Positions 54,994 through 62,951 of a stretch of DNA of 64,000 nucleotides are shown piece after piece (within the stretch, counting starts at the first letter, position 1; every line of letters starts with the position of its first letter). The position numbers and the translations under genes were made by a program. Under the pieces are notes generated by a model. It was not told the DNA's origin. It saw nothing but the letters and a program-made list of their open reading frames with translations, and searched no databases. The DNA comes from Methylocystaceae bacterium (GTDB lineage: Bacteria > Pseudomonadota > Alphaproteobacteria > Rhodospirillales > Terasakiellaceae). The DNA is taken from the NCBI GenBank assembly GCA_013373205.1, contig JABXIG010000020.1, positions 62,001 through 126,000 of the forward strand, given 5' to 3'.

Positions 54994-55803
54994 TTATCCA
55001 AACAATTTGTCGATATCATCCTGTGAGGCTTCACCACCTGCGGGAAGTTCAACCTTTTCCTTTGGTTTTTCTTCTTTCTTGGCCTCAGGTGCTGACTCAG
55101 CCGGATTATCAAACATACTATCAATCGCATCTTGTGAGACCGTTGCCGATGCAGCAGGTTCTTCTTTCGCAGGTGCTGCAGGTGCCGGGCTATCAAACAT
55201 GCTGTCGATATCGTCTTGTGAAACTTGTTCTTGTGCAGGTGGCGTAGACGGGCTACCGAACAGGGCATCGATATCGTCTTGTGAAACAGCTTCATTCATG
55301 GTTTGCGGGCCATGCATCGCGATATCGCCATCTTTCATGCCTATGACATCTTCAATGGTTTCATCGGAATCAATTGGCATTTCTTCCAAACCTTTCGGTC
55401 CGACGATTTTGACCAGACTATCCAACGTGCCTTCCAAACGATTCATAATTCGCACAATTTTGGAAATACGCTGCCCGGTCAGATCATGAAAAGAACAAGA
55501 TTCAAAAATCTTGTTCGTGCTGTCCATAATCGTGTTGCAGGATTGCTGTGCTTCATCATATTTAACATTGGCGCTTAATTCATCCACCGCCGTTAGAATA
55601 CCTTCTGCGGATTCCATGATAGTGTTAGTGGCGTCTTCTGTAGTTTCACAAATGGTGTTGAGCTGTTCAGCAACCGTGTTGAAGTGATCAACTGAAGATT
55701 TTGGATGTTTGATGGCCGCAAGCTCTGACTTGATCTTTGTAATATACAGGACCAAGTGACGGATTTGTTCCGCCAAAATTTCCATATTTCCATGCTGGCT
55801 CAT
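54994..55803 (-). CDS. cheZ: Chemotaxis phosphatase CheZ with four FliM-like CheY-binding repeats
   Basis: Dephosphorylates CheY-P to reset the flagellar motor signal. The 269 residues have the helical hairpin with the active site DLTGQ at 107-111 (Asp107, Gln111). The C-terminal 100 residues are Pro/Ala/Glu-rich and carry four copies of a short motif: VSQDDIDALFG (173-183), VSQDDIDSMF (194-203), VSQDAIDSMF (222-231) and ASQDDIDKLFG (259-269). It resembles the N-terminal CheY-binding peptide of FliM and could give CheZ extra CheY-binding sites. GGAG lies six bases before ATG 55803. No other chemotaxis genes are in the window. Confidence 0.85.
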   Translation of the reverse strand: MSQHGNMEILAEQIRHLVLYITKIKSELAAIKHPKSSVDHFNTVAEQLNTICETTEDATNTIMESAEGILTAVDELSANVKYDEAQQSCNTIMDSTNKIFESCSFHDLTGQRISKIVRIMNRLEGTLDSLVKIVGPKGLEEMPIDSDETIEDVIGMKDGDIAMHGPQTMNEAVSQDDIDALFGSPSTPPAQEQVSQDDIDSMFDSPAPAAPAKEEPAASATVSQDAIDSMFDNPAESAPEAKKEEKPKEKVELPAGGEASQDDIDKLFG

Positions 55804-55997
55804 TCAAAACTCCATAGGCAGCTATATTGAGGTAATTTTTTAGCCTCATATTCTGATTGTGACTATCTTACCCGTAAGTCACCATCAGTGCCAAGTCTGT
55901 TGATGGTTTTTTCCGATTTTATAACAAGACAAGCGGGTCTTACGCCCGAGTCGTTCCGCTAGATATAGGTTTTCAACCGGACAAAAGCAAGAATTCG

Positions 55998-56267
55998 TTA
56001 CTTGTCGCTGATCTTCAGATCCTTTTTTGACGGGATATTATGTTCACCCTGCCAGGAAATTTTAATATTAATGCGGTTCTGGTCATCATCCTGATTCGCA
56101 CTGATTTTCAGATGCAATAATCCTTCGGGTTCCAGCACCATATTGCCATCTTCGTCTTCTAATACGACCTTTCCCTTGCCGATCCCTTGGGTCAGGGCTT
56201 TAAGAAGACTTTTGATCGAATCAGTTGTTTGTAAAGATTCATGGCGAAACCGTGAAGACTGTTTCAT
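55998..56267 (-). CDS. Amphi-Trp domain protein (GAK system)
   Basis: An 89-residue protein with the amphi-Trp domain: N-terminal helix (SLQTTDSIKSLLKALTQGIGKG), alternating charged beta strands and Trp in NIKISWQGEH. This small domain is one of the diagnostic members of the GAK gene system. Its start overlaps the metallophosphoesterase stop by four bases, making it the last gene of the seven-gene unit. Function unknown; it might be a carrier or ligand-binding partner for the neighbouring enzymes. Confidence 0.8.
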   Translation of the reverse strand: MKQSSRFRHESLQTTDSIKSLLKALTQGIGKGKVVLEDEDGNMVLEPEGLLHLKISANQDDDQNRINIKISWQGEHNIPSKKDLKISDK

Positions 56268-57631
56268 CGTTTCTGTCTTTCCTTGTTAGGGGTCTGTAAC
56301 TGTTTAAGCGTAAGATGGGGATCAAACACTTTGATATGGGGATAATCACTTGAAACCCCCAAAACCTTGCCCTTTGGATCAATAATTGTGACGGATGCCC
56401 CGCGACCACGCACTTTTTCTTTTTTGCGTGTATGACGATCAAGACTGGTGTCACATTCAAAGTTAATCATGGAACGGCGCATGGCGATGCGTTGACCATT
56501 GTGCAAATTACGATGCCCATGGATCACCGCACTTATCCCCGCGCGACGCACATATCGCGCGCCCTTATCACTAAAGGGGTGATCCACCCGACGGTATTTG
56601 GTACGTACCGTATTACACATTGAACCATAATAAAAATCAAACGGGCTGGCTTTCAGGGCGGCCCGAAAAGCCCGGTTCATTTCTTTGGTGCCCCCTTCGT
56701 TGAGGAATTTGGCGATCTTGTTATCCAGCCCGGCATGTACAAACAGAAATGAGCCGGAACGATAGACCAGACGCATATGGTTAAAGAACCAATAAAACTC
56801 CCCTTTGGGCTCTAAAAAAAGCTCCCGCCATTTCATGACCGCTGCATAAACTTGACGTAACGTGAGCCCTTCTTCATGACATTTATCTTCAAAGCTTTCA
56901 TATTTTTTACGGATGCGGTTCAGTTCCCGTTCCACCTGCGGGCCTGAAATACGTCCTTCTGCGGCCTTGGGAAATTTCTCGAACCAACTGTGTTTTGGGT
57001 ACAGGGCATGTCGACAGGCTTTCTTGGACGGAATGCCTTTCATCGCCCCTTTATCGCTCAGGTATTCATCCACGATCTCTTTGAGCAAAGGAATGATTTT
57101 CTGTCCGGTTCGAATAAAAAAATATTCGCTTTCAACCGTCTGGGCTTTGCCCACACTAACCATCCCAAACAGCACCCGAACATCATGGTTCCCGGCCAGC
57201 ACACGCACGCGCGCGCCCTGCTTTTTAAGATGCCGGATCATACGCAGCAGCCCCAGCGAACTCGGGCCTTTATCAAAACAGTCCCCACCAATAATAAAAT
57301 TGGCATTTTTGCCGTCTTCACTTAGGACAAAATCTGTTGTCTTTTCCCCTGTTTTTTTCACCCCGCCACAAGCAACCAGCGAGGCTGCAAACGCCTCAGG
57401 GTCACCGTGAAGGTCAGAAAAAAAGAAATGCTTTCTCTTGGGGAATTTCCAGGCCTGATTTTTATTTAACGTCCGCAGCACTACCGCCAGCTTGTCACGC
57501 CCCCCATCATTGGCGGCAATAGATTTCACCCCGCCATGAGTCCAGTCGCGCGCCTCACGTGGCAAAGGCACATCAATCCATGACTTACCGTGATAATGCG
57601 GTAAAAATCGTTTTGATTTCAATTTCGTCAT
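56264..57631 (-). CDS. Metallophosphoesterase (calcineurin-like)
   Basis: A 455-residue metal-dependent phosphatase with the full motif set: SDLHGD (72-77), GDCFDKGP (116-123), GNHD (147-150) and the late VIHGHRNLH. The PPP-like GDCFDKG motif suggests a protein or small-molecule phosphatase. The 60-residue N-terminal extension and the segment of about 155-280 are not recognisable. It overlaps the amphi-Trp gene by four bases and starts at the stop of the histidine phosphatase gene, within the GAK-like operon. Confidence 0.83.
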   Translation of the reverse strand: MTKLKSKRFLPHYHGKSWIDVPLPREARDWTHGGVKSIAANDGGRDKLAVVLRTLNKNQAWKFPKRKHFFFSDLHGDPEAFAASLVACGGVKKTGEKTTDFVLSEDGKNANFIIGGDCFDKGPSSLGLLRMIRHLKKQGARVRVLAGNHDVRVLFGMVSVGKAQTVESEYFFIRTGQKIIPLLKEIVDEYLSDKGAMKGIPSKKACRHALYPKHSWFEKFPKAAEGRISGPQVERELNRIRKKYESFEDKCHEEGLTLRQVYAAVMKWRELFLEPKGEFYWFFNHMRLVYRSGSFLFVHAGLDNKIAKFLNEGGTKEMNRAFRAALKASPFDFYYGSMCNTVRTKYRRVDHPFSDKGARYVRRAGISAVIHGHRNLHNGQRIAMRRSMINFECDTSLDRHTRKKEKVRGRGASVTIIDPKGKVLGVSSDYPHIKVFDPHLTLKQLQTPNKERQKR

Positions 57632-58324
57632 TTAATCGGTGTAGCCTTCTTTAGATGTTCTGACCTTCCACTTTCCGGCCACATGCTTCCATTTATCTTC
57701 TGGCGTGACTTCAAAAATCACAGGTGTTGCGTGATACATGGACAGTTTTGCAATATCTTCAAATTTCAACACCCCCAGATGATAGGCCGCATGTCGAAAT
57801 GCCGCCCCATGTCCAACGCACAGTTTTAGAACCTTTTTTCCTTCAGGGGCCGCCATATTTTTGACCGTTTCACGCAGATGTTTTGCTACCCGAAGCCCAG
57901 CTTCCATCAGGCTTTCGGCCCCGATAAAAGGCAGACGATAATAGCTGTTAGATTTCCAGTTTGCCGGGGGCACTTCATAGCGCGGGTCGTCTTCAAGTAT
58001 CTGTTCAATGGTCTGTATATTCAGATTGGCCACAGCCCCGACCCCACGTTCAGCCAGCGCATCAAAGGTCGTAATCCGCTTGATCCCATCCAGATTCTGA
58101 CGATAGGTTTCTGCCGTCTGCCAACTCCGCAGCAGACTGGAACTATGGATCACAGGGTCCAACTTAAAACCATGCTTATCCATCAAGCTTTGCAAAATCT
58201 CTGCCCCTTCGTCGGCCTGATCAAACCCAACTTCATTCAAGCCAAAAGGCTGGTAGGCACTGGGAGCGTTTTTAATCTGGTGGTAATCCCCATGGCGGAT
58301 AAAAGCCACGTATTTACTGCTCAT
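57632..58324 (-). CDS. Histidine phosphatase family protein
   Basis: A 230-residue phosphoglycerate-mutase-like phosphatase. The N-terminal RHGDYHQ contains the phosphorylated His, and the second active-site His is in CVGHGAAFRHA (about residue 169). The family is broad (sugar phosphates, protein phosphohistidine); no substrate is predictable, but its neighbours are kinases. It abuts the metallophosphoesterase gene with no gap and is one base from the SixA-Nudix gene. Confidence 0.85.
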   Translation of the reverse strand: MSSKYVAFIRHGDYHQIKNAPSAYQPFGLNEVGFDQADEGAEILQSLMDKHGFKLDPVIHSSSLLRSWQTAETYRQNLDGIKRITTFDALAERGVGAVANLNIQTIEQILEDDPRYEVPPANWKSNSYYRLPFIGAESLMEAGLRVAKHLRETVKNMAAPEGKKVLKLCVGHGAAFRHAAYHLGVLKFEDIAKLSMYHATPVIFEVTPEDKWKHVAGKWKVRTSKEGYTD

Positions 58325-58325
58325 C

Positions 58326-59279
58326 TTACTTTTTTCTCTTACTTAAAAAATCGCTTAAGCCGCCAACAATGGCACCAAGGTCCGGGTTTTGAACCAGTTG
58401 GGCCGCACTTTCCGCCAGCACCCAGCGGCGCATGCGATGGCTTTCTTGCCAGTCTTCGCGTGTCAGTTCATTGGTCACTTCCATGGCATATACACTGACT
58501 TCACACGTTGCATCCCATTTTGGGTAACTGTAACGCCCCATTTCATCTTCAAGGACATTGCCTTCCACACCAGCTTCTTCAAAAGCTTCATTCGCAGCAG
58601 AATCTTGCGCACTTAGTCCTGGGTCATGAATACCTTTTGGCACCACCCAATGTTTATTTTTAGAAGACGACACGATCAAGACCTGCAAATCCCCTTCGTG
58701 CATGCGATATGGCACGACACAGGACTGACGATAATAATACGCAGGTCGCACCCGCATTTCATCACTATCCAAATCGGGAAACGGAAACAGTTCTGGTAAA
58801 TCTGCACTATCCACCATCTGTTCCAACGTAGCTGCCTCGGTCGACAAATCCGTCCATTCCCCATCCAGTTTAAAATGGGCCAGACTGGCAGGTTCCATAT
58901 GCTGATATTGTCCGGACAAGGCAGAAACGACACTTGCCAGTGACGGATTATGTCCCACAATCATTAAACGATCCACATCCACCGGACAGGCTTTGATGAT
59001 TTCAAGAACTGTCTGTGGCAAGGCATTGAACAAGCGCTCATCAAAATGCACAACATCCACATTCAGGCCCGATGTTTTGGTGCATTTTTCAGCCGTGCGT
59101 TTCGCACGTACCGCAGGTGAAGCAATAACATGGTCGGGCCGCAGGTCATTTTGCGCCAACCACACCCCGATCCGTTGAGCATTACGCTTGCCTTTATCTT
59201 TCAATTCCCGGCCAAAATCACCATACATGGATTTATTTTTGGCATGGCCGTGGCGCAGGATCAGAAGGTCTTTTACCAT
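58326..59279 (-). CDS. SixA-like histidine phosphatase fused to a Nudix hydrolase
   Basis: A 317-residue two-domain protein. Residues of about 1-150 are a SixA-type histidine phosphatase (RHGHAKN at 9-15, VGHNPSLA later). Residues of about 180-317 are a Nudix domain, but the Nudix box is altered: from GIHDPGL onward the expected Glu is Leu and the Arg of REUxEE is Asn, while the last Glu-Glu-x-Gly (FEEAGV) is intact. Activity of the Nudix domain is therefore uncertain. Such SixA-Nudix joins occur in polyphosphate or inositol phosphate hydrolysis. It overlaps the HPr-kinase-like gene by seven bases. Confidence 0.8.
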   Translation of the reverse strand: MVKDLLILRHGHAKNKSMYGDFGRELKDKGKRNAQRIGVWLAQNDLRPDHVIASPAVRAKRTAEKCTKTSGLNVDVVHFDERLFNALPQTVLEIIKACPVDVDRLMIVGHNPSLASVVSALSGQYQHMEPASLAHFKLDGEWTDLSTEAATLEQMVDSADLPELFPFPDLDSDEMRVRPAYYYRQSCVVPYRMHEGDLQVLIVSSSKNKHWVVPKGIHDPGLSAQDSAANEAFEEAGVEGNVLEDEMGRYSYPKWDATCEVSVYAMEVTNELTREDWQESHRMRRWVLAESAAQLVQNPDLGAIVGGLSDFLSKRKK

Positions 59280-60346
59280 GGCAATTCCTCAAGACAGATA
59301 CGCGCGGCTTCTTCAAAATCAATGCGCCCGCTGGCTTCATAGATGGGGACATCCGCTAGTGTTTCAAGGTAAGGCTGGTCATCCAATTCGGTCGTATCCA
59401 TAAAAAAGGATCCATCCTTATATTGATAAAACGGCCCCGGCGATTTCATGATCGCCTTATGCAGTAACTCAGGTCGTTCAGCCAGATTAACCCGCTTGAT
59501 CGACAATGGTTCATCACCTTCGCGCGCCCAGTTCAGGATCAAAAACCCACCCAGTTCAGCGCGTGTTGTAATCTTGTCTTCGCCATATACATCTTCCACC
59601 ATGACATCATATTTTTCTTCCAGATGCCACAGTTCTTCAACCGGCAAGGCTTCCAGCTTGGCCGCATAGTCATCCGACAACATAGGGCGCAGGGTTTTAT
59701 TATTCAGGATCGTGCCCGGATTGATGCGTGGCAGTTTCGGAATCCCCGTTGCTTCTGCGCCTTTGATGAACAGGCGATCATTTGTCAGATAACTTAGGCC
59801 TTCTGCTTCAATCATCTTCAACATAAGGGTCGATTTCCCGCCGCCGGAAAAACCCGCCATACCTAAACATTTTCCAGCGCGCACAAGACCGGACGCATGA
59901 CAGATCAAAGCCCCATCCTGTTGCAGATAATTCATATATTGTGCATTGATGTAATTAATGACCTGATTGTCATTTTCAAGGCTGGGACCAGTGGCGATCA
60001 AATGGTCCGAACTTTGTAAAAACATCATCCCGGTGCGCACTTTCAAAATCAGACGACCATCGTCCAGATCATAAAACGCATCTTTACGCCCTGTTTTGCC
60101 GGGTTCGCGTTTCCAATCAATAAATTCAACGCCCAGGTCAGCGGCTGGCCCATCAATCGCAACCACTGTGCAATCGGCCTCCCCCGCCCCAAGACAATGG
60201 GCAAAATAAGTGCCTAATTTCTCAATCAAATCGGATGAATTGGATTTCACCGCGATTTTATAACCGTCTAGATCTAGTACAATCTGACCATCGGCCAGTG
60301 TGCCGTCATTTATTAAGACGTCATAGGCCTGTTGTGCTGTTTTCAT
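59273..60346 (-). CDS. HprK-related kinase B (GAK system)
   Basis: A 357-residue kinase related to HPr kinase/phosphorylase, type B. The P-loop is GFSGGGKST (165-173), preceded by CHASG (His150), and LTNDRLF (Asp190) follows as the second acidic motif. It lacks the HprK signature region and a HPr partner in the window, so it is probably a kinase for a different protein or small molecule. GGGGAGGTGG, a strong Shine-Dalgarno, lies just before ATG 60346. It overlaps the ATP-grasp gene by four bases and the SixA-Nudix gene by seven. Confidence 0.87.
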   Translation of the reverse strand: MKTAQQAYDVLINDGTLADGQIVLDLDGYKIAVKSNSSDLIEKLGTYFAHCLGAGEADCTVVAIDGPAADLGVEFIDWKREPGKTGRKDAFYDLDDGRLILKVRTGMMFLQSSDHLIATGPSLENDNQVINYINAQYMNYLQQDGALICHASGLVRAGKCLGMAGFSGGGKSTLMLKMIEAEGLSYLTNDRLFIKGAEATGIPKLPRINPGTILNNKTLRPMLSDDYAAKLEALPVEELWHLEEKYDVMVEDVYGEDKITTRAELGGFLILNWAREGDEPLSIKRVNLAERPELLHKAIMKSPGPFYQYKDGSFFMDTTELDDQPYLETLADVPIYEASGRIDFEEAARICLEELPW

Positions 60347-61230
60347 TTCGCCACCTCCCCAAGGATATAGTCGGCATAAAGGGCAGCAGCGTCAATCCCT
60401 ATACCTTCCTTCGCGCCTTTAAACCCGCCAAAGGCAGAAACTTCAAATACAATCGGCCCGTCATCCGTATCTGCCACATCCACAGTGGTAAAATCCATAC
60501 TGAACAATTGTTGGGCCTTACTCGCCAGATCGATCGTGCTTTGGGGTGGTTCATGCAAAGCATATTTACCGCCGCTGTTAATGGTCGTATTCCAGCTGTC
60601 ACTCTGCGAAACCCGTGCATAGGTGCCGAGATATTCCCCACCCAAAAACACCATGCCATAATCGCGACCGGGCAGGTCCAGTTTCTGCTGGATGTACATC
60701 ACCTGATTATCTGCTTTAAAAGCTTCGATTTCTTTTAGGATATCCGCTTCATCATTATCAGCACTGATAATGCACATGCCACGGGCTTTCGTCGAATAAA
60801 GCGGTTTGAACACGGCTTCGCCATAGTCTTTTACAATCTGTAAAGCCACTTGCGGGTCTTCGCAGATGCACGTTTTCGGCATCGGAATCCCCCCATTTCT
60901 AAGCGTCACGGTGCATGACAAACGATCGATCATCCGGATAATGGTTTCTGCGCGCGAAAAGACCCGCACGCCTGCATTTTCGGCCAAACGTAACAGTTCA
61001 ATGCGATCCAATGTGTTGGGACTGTAAACCTGACTAATCTTTTTTACAGCCAAGCCATCCAGTTCACATAGGTTTACATCCCCCGCCCACATGGTGTTAC
61101 TTTCCAGATCCGCATGCACGTCAGCCATATCCAGCACAAGACGAAAGCCTGTTCTTTCCTCCAACGCATCAGCGAGAACTTCGGTGGACCATTTCCCCGG
61201 AATACCAATTACAGCGATTTTCTTTGTCAT
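60343..61230 (-). CDS. ATP-grasp enzyme (GAK system)
   Basis: A 295-residue ATP-grasp ligase, RimK-like. The grasp fold includes KPLYSTKARGM as the ATP Lys region, IQQKLDLPGRDYG, and FEVSAFGGFKG as the metal-binding EVxxxxG stretch (Asn of the canonical EVN replaced by Ser). Enzymes of this type join a carboxylate to an amine through an acyl phosphate. It overlaps the kinase gene by four bases and starts one base after the PhoU-APH gene. The N-terminal 70 residues carry IPGKWSTEVLADALEE, typical of the pre-ATP domain. Confidence 0.86.
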   Translation of the reverse strand: MTKKIAVIGIPGKWSTEVLADALEERTGFRLVLDMADVHADLESNTMWAGDVNLCELDGLAVKKISQVYSPNTLDRIELLRLAENAGVRVFSRAETIIRMIDRLSCTVTLRNGGIPMPKTCICEDPQVALQIVKDYGEAVFKPLYSTKARGMCIISADNDEADILKEIEAFKADNQVMYIQQKLDLPGRDYGMVFLGGEYLGTYARVSQSDSWNTTINSGGKYALHEPPQSTIDLASKAQQLFSMDFTTVDVADTDDGPIVFEVSAFGGFKGAKEGIGIDAAALYADYILGEVAK

Positions 61231-61231
61231 A

Positions 61232-62857
61232 TCAGATAAATAACTCCTTCATAGGCAATTCAAAGGAGTTCACATCCTTTTCATTCAATTCAGCAATGCG
61301 CTCTAAAATAAACACCCCGCGCAGGAACATGGCCCCTGCCAGTTCCGCATCCAGAATAAAGCGGGTCGAGGAAATGAAAGAGCGCGCTAAGCCCAGACCA
61401 AGGCGGAAATCAAAGCTTTTATCGCCTTGTTTGGCCGCAAAGTCATGGGCAAATTCATACATATGCAGCGCGGCTTTTTGGATGCGCCGACGGGTTTTAC
61501 GATCCAGCACCTGCAAACGATAGTTCGAGATCATAAAGACCGACACATCTTGTGTGTAATCCTGATAACAGGATCGATGCAGATCAATAAATTTAATCTT
61601 TTTCGTTTCCCCGTCAAAGATGATGTTATCGAGATTAAAATCCCCATGAATATAAACCGAAAAAGCAGGATCGACTTTTTCTTCCAGCGCTTTGGCTTTC
61701 GAGATCAGGTCCTCAAGGCTGCGGATTTTCTTATCACCCAGTTTTCCTTGGGCTGTTTGAAAATCACTGTGGATATCCAACACCTGACCCAAACGCTTTT
61801 GCAATTGCCCCATATGATTGGCGGCGAAAGATTTCTTACGTTTCGTTTCCTTCCACACCGCTTTCAAGGTTTTGCACAGGTGTTTTAAAGCCTTGTCCAG
61901 GACCTCTTCTTCTTCCTGAATCAGGATTTGATCAAAAGTCAGACCGGGCAAATGCTCAATCAGTAATGATGCGTTTTTACCCTGCTTGTTATAAGATAAA
62001 ATCTGTGGGGCAAGACCGGGAAAAATTTCATGCCAGTTTTCCACACTTTCTCGCTCTTCTTTCAGCTTTTCTTTTTTACCATCCTTAAAGATCGCGACAT
62101 AACCATCTTCATCGCTTGCCCCATCCGATATCCCCGAAATGCCGCTACCCGACTTGGTTTCTGCAATCGGTTCCACCTCGGCTTCAATCAAGCCCAGATC
62201 AGACAAGGCTGTTTTTAAAGAACGAAAACGGTCAATATGCATCGGTTGACCCAATTGTGCCGACATGACCGATTCAGATACATTTAACAGCACATCGCCA
62301 ATTTCTTCGACCCGTTGGGCAATAAACAAGGCGGTGACGATATCTTCTACCTTTTTGCTTTTGCGCATTTCCTTCACAGAGGCGCGAAAGATATTGTTAT
62401 AAAGTCGGTCCAGTTTGCGTTCCACATTGCCGATCTTTAAAGCTGTCTTGGTATCTTCCTGATCAATGGCCTGTTCGATCAAATCAATACCGCGTAAAGC
62501 TTCTTCGATCAAAACGGAAATACCGCTTTTCTTTAGAACTTTAACGTCCGTGACGTTCCCGATGAAATGCACACATTCAAAACAAATATGGCTGATCCGT
62601 TCCAAATCAGACGCAATGGCTTCGGCAGCGCGTAAGGAAAAAACGTTCAGGCTCCCTTTTCGGCCATGGCGCAAAGCATCAACACAGCCATCATGGATGC
62701 GCATTTTCAAATTATAGGTATACCCGCGACGATCAAGAATTCGCTGGGCAACCGTGGTGGCCTGTGTTTCCAACAAAACTTGAAAATTGGCAATCTGAGA
62801 ATGGGTTTCGGCTAATAAAAATAGTAAATTATCGCGAACGGCTTTTGGCAATCGCAT
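61232..62857 (-). CDS. PhoU-like plus APH-type kinase fusion
   Basis: A 541-residue fusion. Residues of about 1-205 are PhoU-like helical bundle with acidic FSLRAAEAIASDLERI and EDIVTALFIAQRVEEIGDVL segments. Residues of about 245-540 form an aminoglycoside-phosphotransferase-type kinase: SLLIEHLPG, then HGDFNLDN (404-411, the Brenner catalytic loop) and IDLH (424-427) for metal binding. PhoU proteins normally bind metal or regulate phosphate transport, so a kinase attached to one is unusual. It is the first gene of the seven-gene unit and diverges from the CofD-like gene. Confidence 0.82.
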   Translation of the reverse strand: MRLPKAVRDNLLFLLAETHSQIANFQVLLETQATTVAQRILDRRGYTYNLKMRIHDGCVDALRHGRKGSLNVFSLRAAEAIASDLERISHICFECVHFIGNVTDVKVLKKSGISVLIEEALRGIDLIEQAIDQEDTKTALKIGNVERKLDRLYNNIFRASVKEMRKSKKVEDIVTALFIAQRVEEIGDVLLNVSESVMSAQLGQPMHIDRFRSLKTALSDLGLIEAEVEPIAETKSGSGISGISDGASDEDGYVAIFKDGKKEKLKEERESVENWHEIFPGLAPQILSYNKQGKNASLLIEHLPGLTFDQILIQEEEEVLDKALKHLCKTLKAVWKETKRKKSFAANHMGQLQKRLGQVLDIHSDFQTAQGKLGDKKIRSLEDLISKAKALEEKVDPAFSVYIHGDFNLDNIIFDGETKKIKFIDLHRSCYQDYTQDVSVFMISNYRLQVLDRKTRRRIQKAALHMYEFAHDFAAKQGDKSFDFRLGLGLARSFISSTRFILDAELAGAMFLRGVFILERIAELNEKDVNSFELPMKELFI

Positions 62858-62951
62858 GAGTTGGTCACTTTAAGATTTCATAAAATGTTTATAGATATTT
62901 TAGTGTTACGGATTAATGTAGTCTAGTTTTATGACAGTTTGATATGGTCAA
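62858..62951. other. Divergent intergenic region of the GAK-like locus
   Basis: 94 AT-rich bases between the PhoU-APH and CofD-like starts. It must carry both promoters, but I cannot place -35/-10 elements with confidence and see no palindrome of note. Confidence 0.4.
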
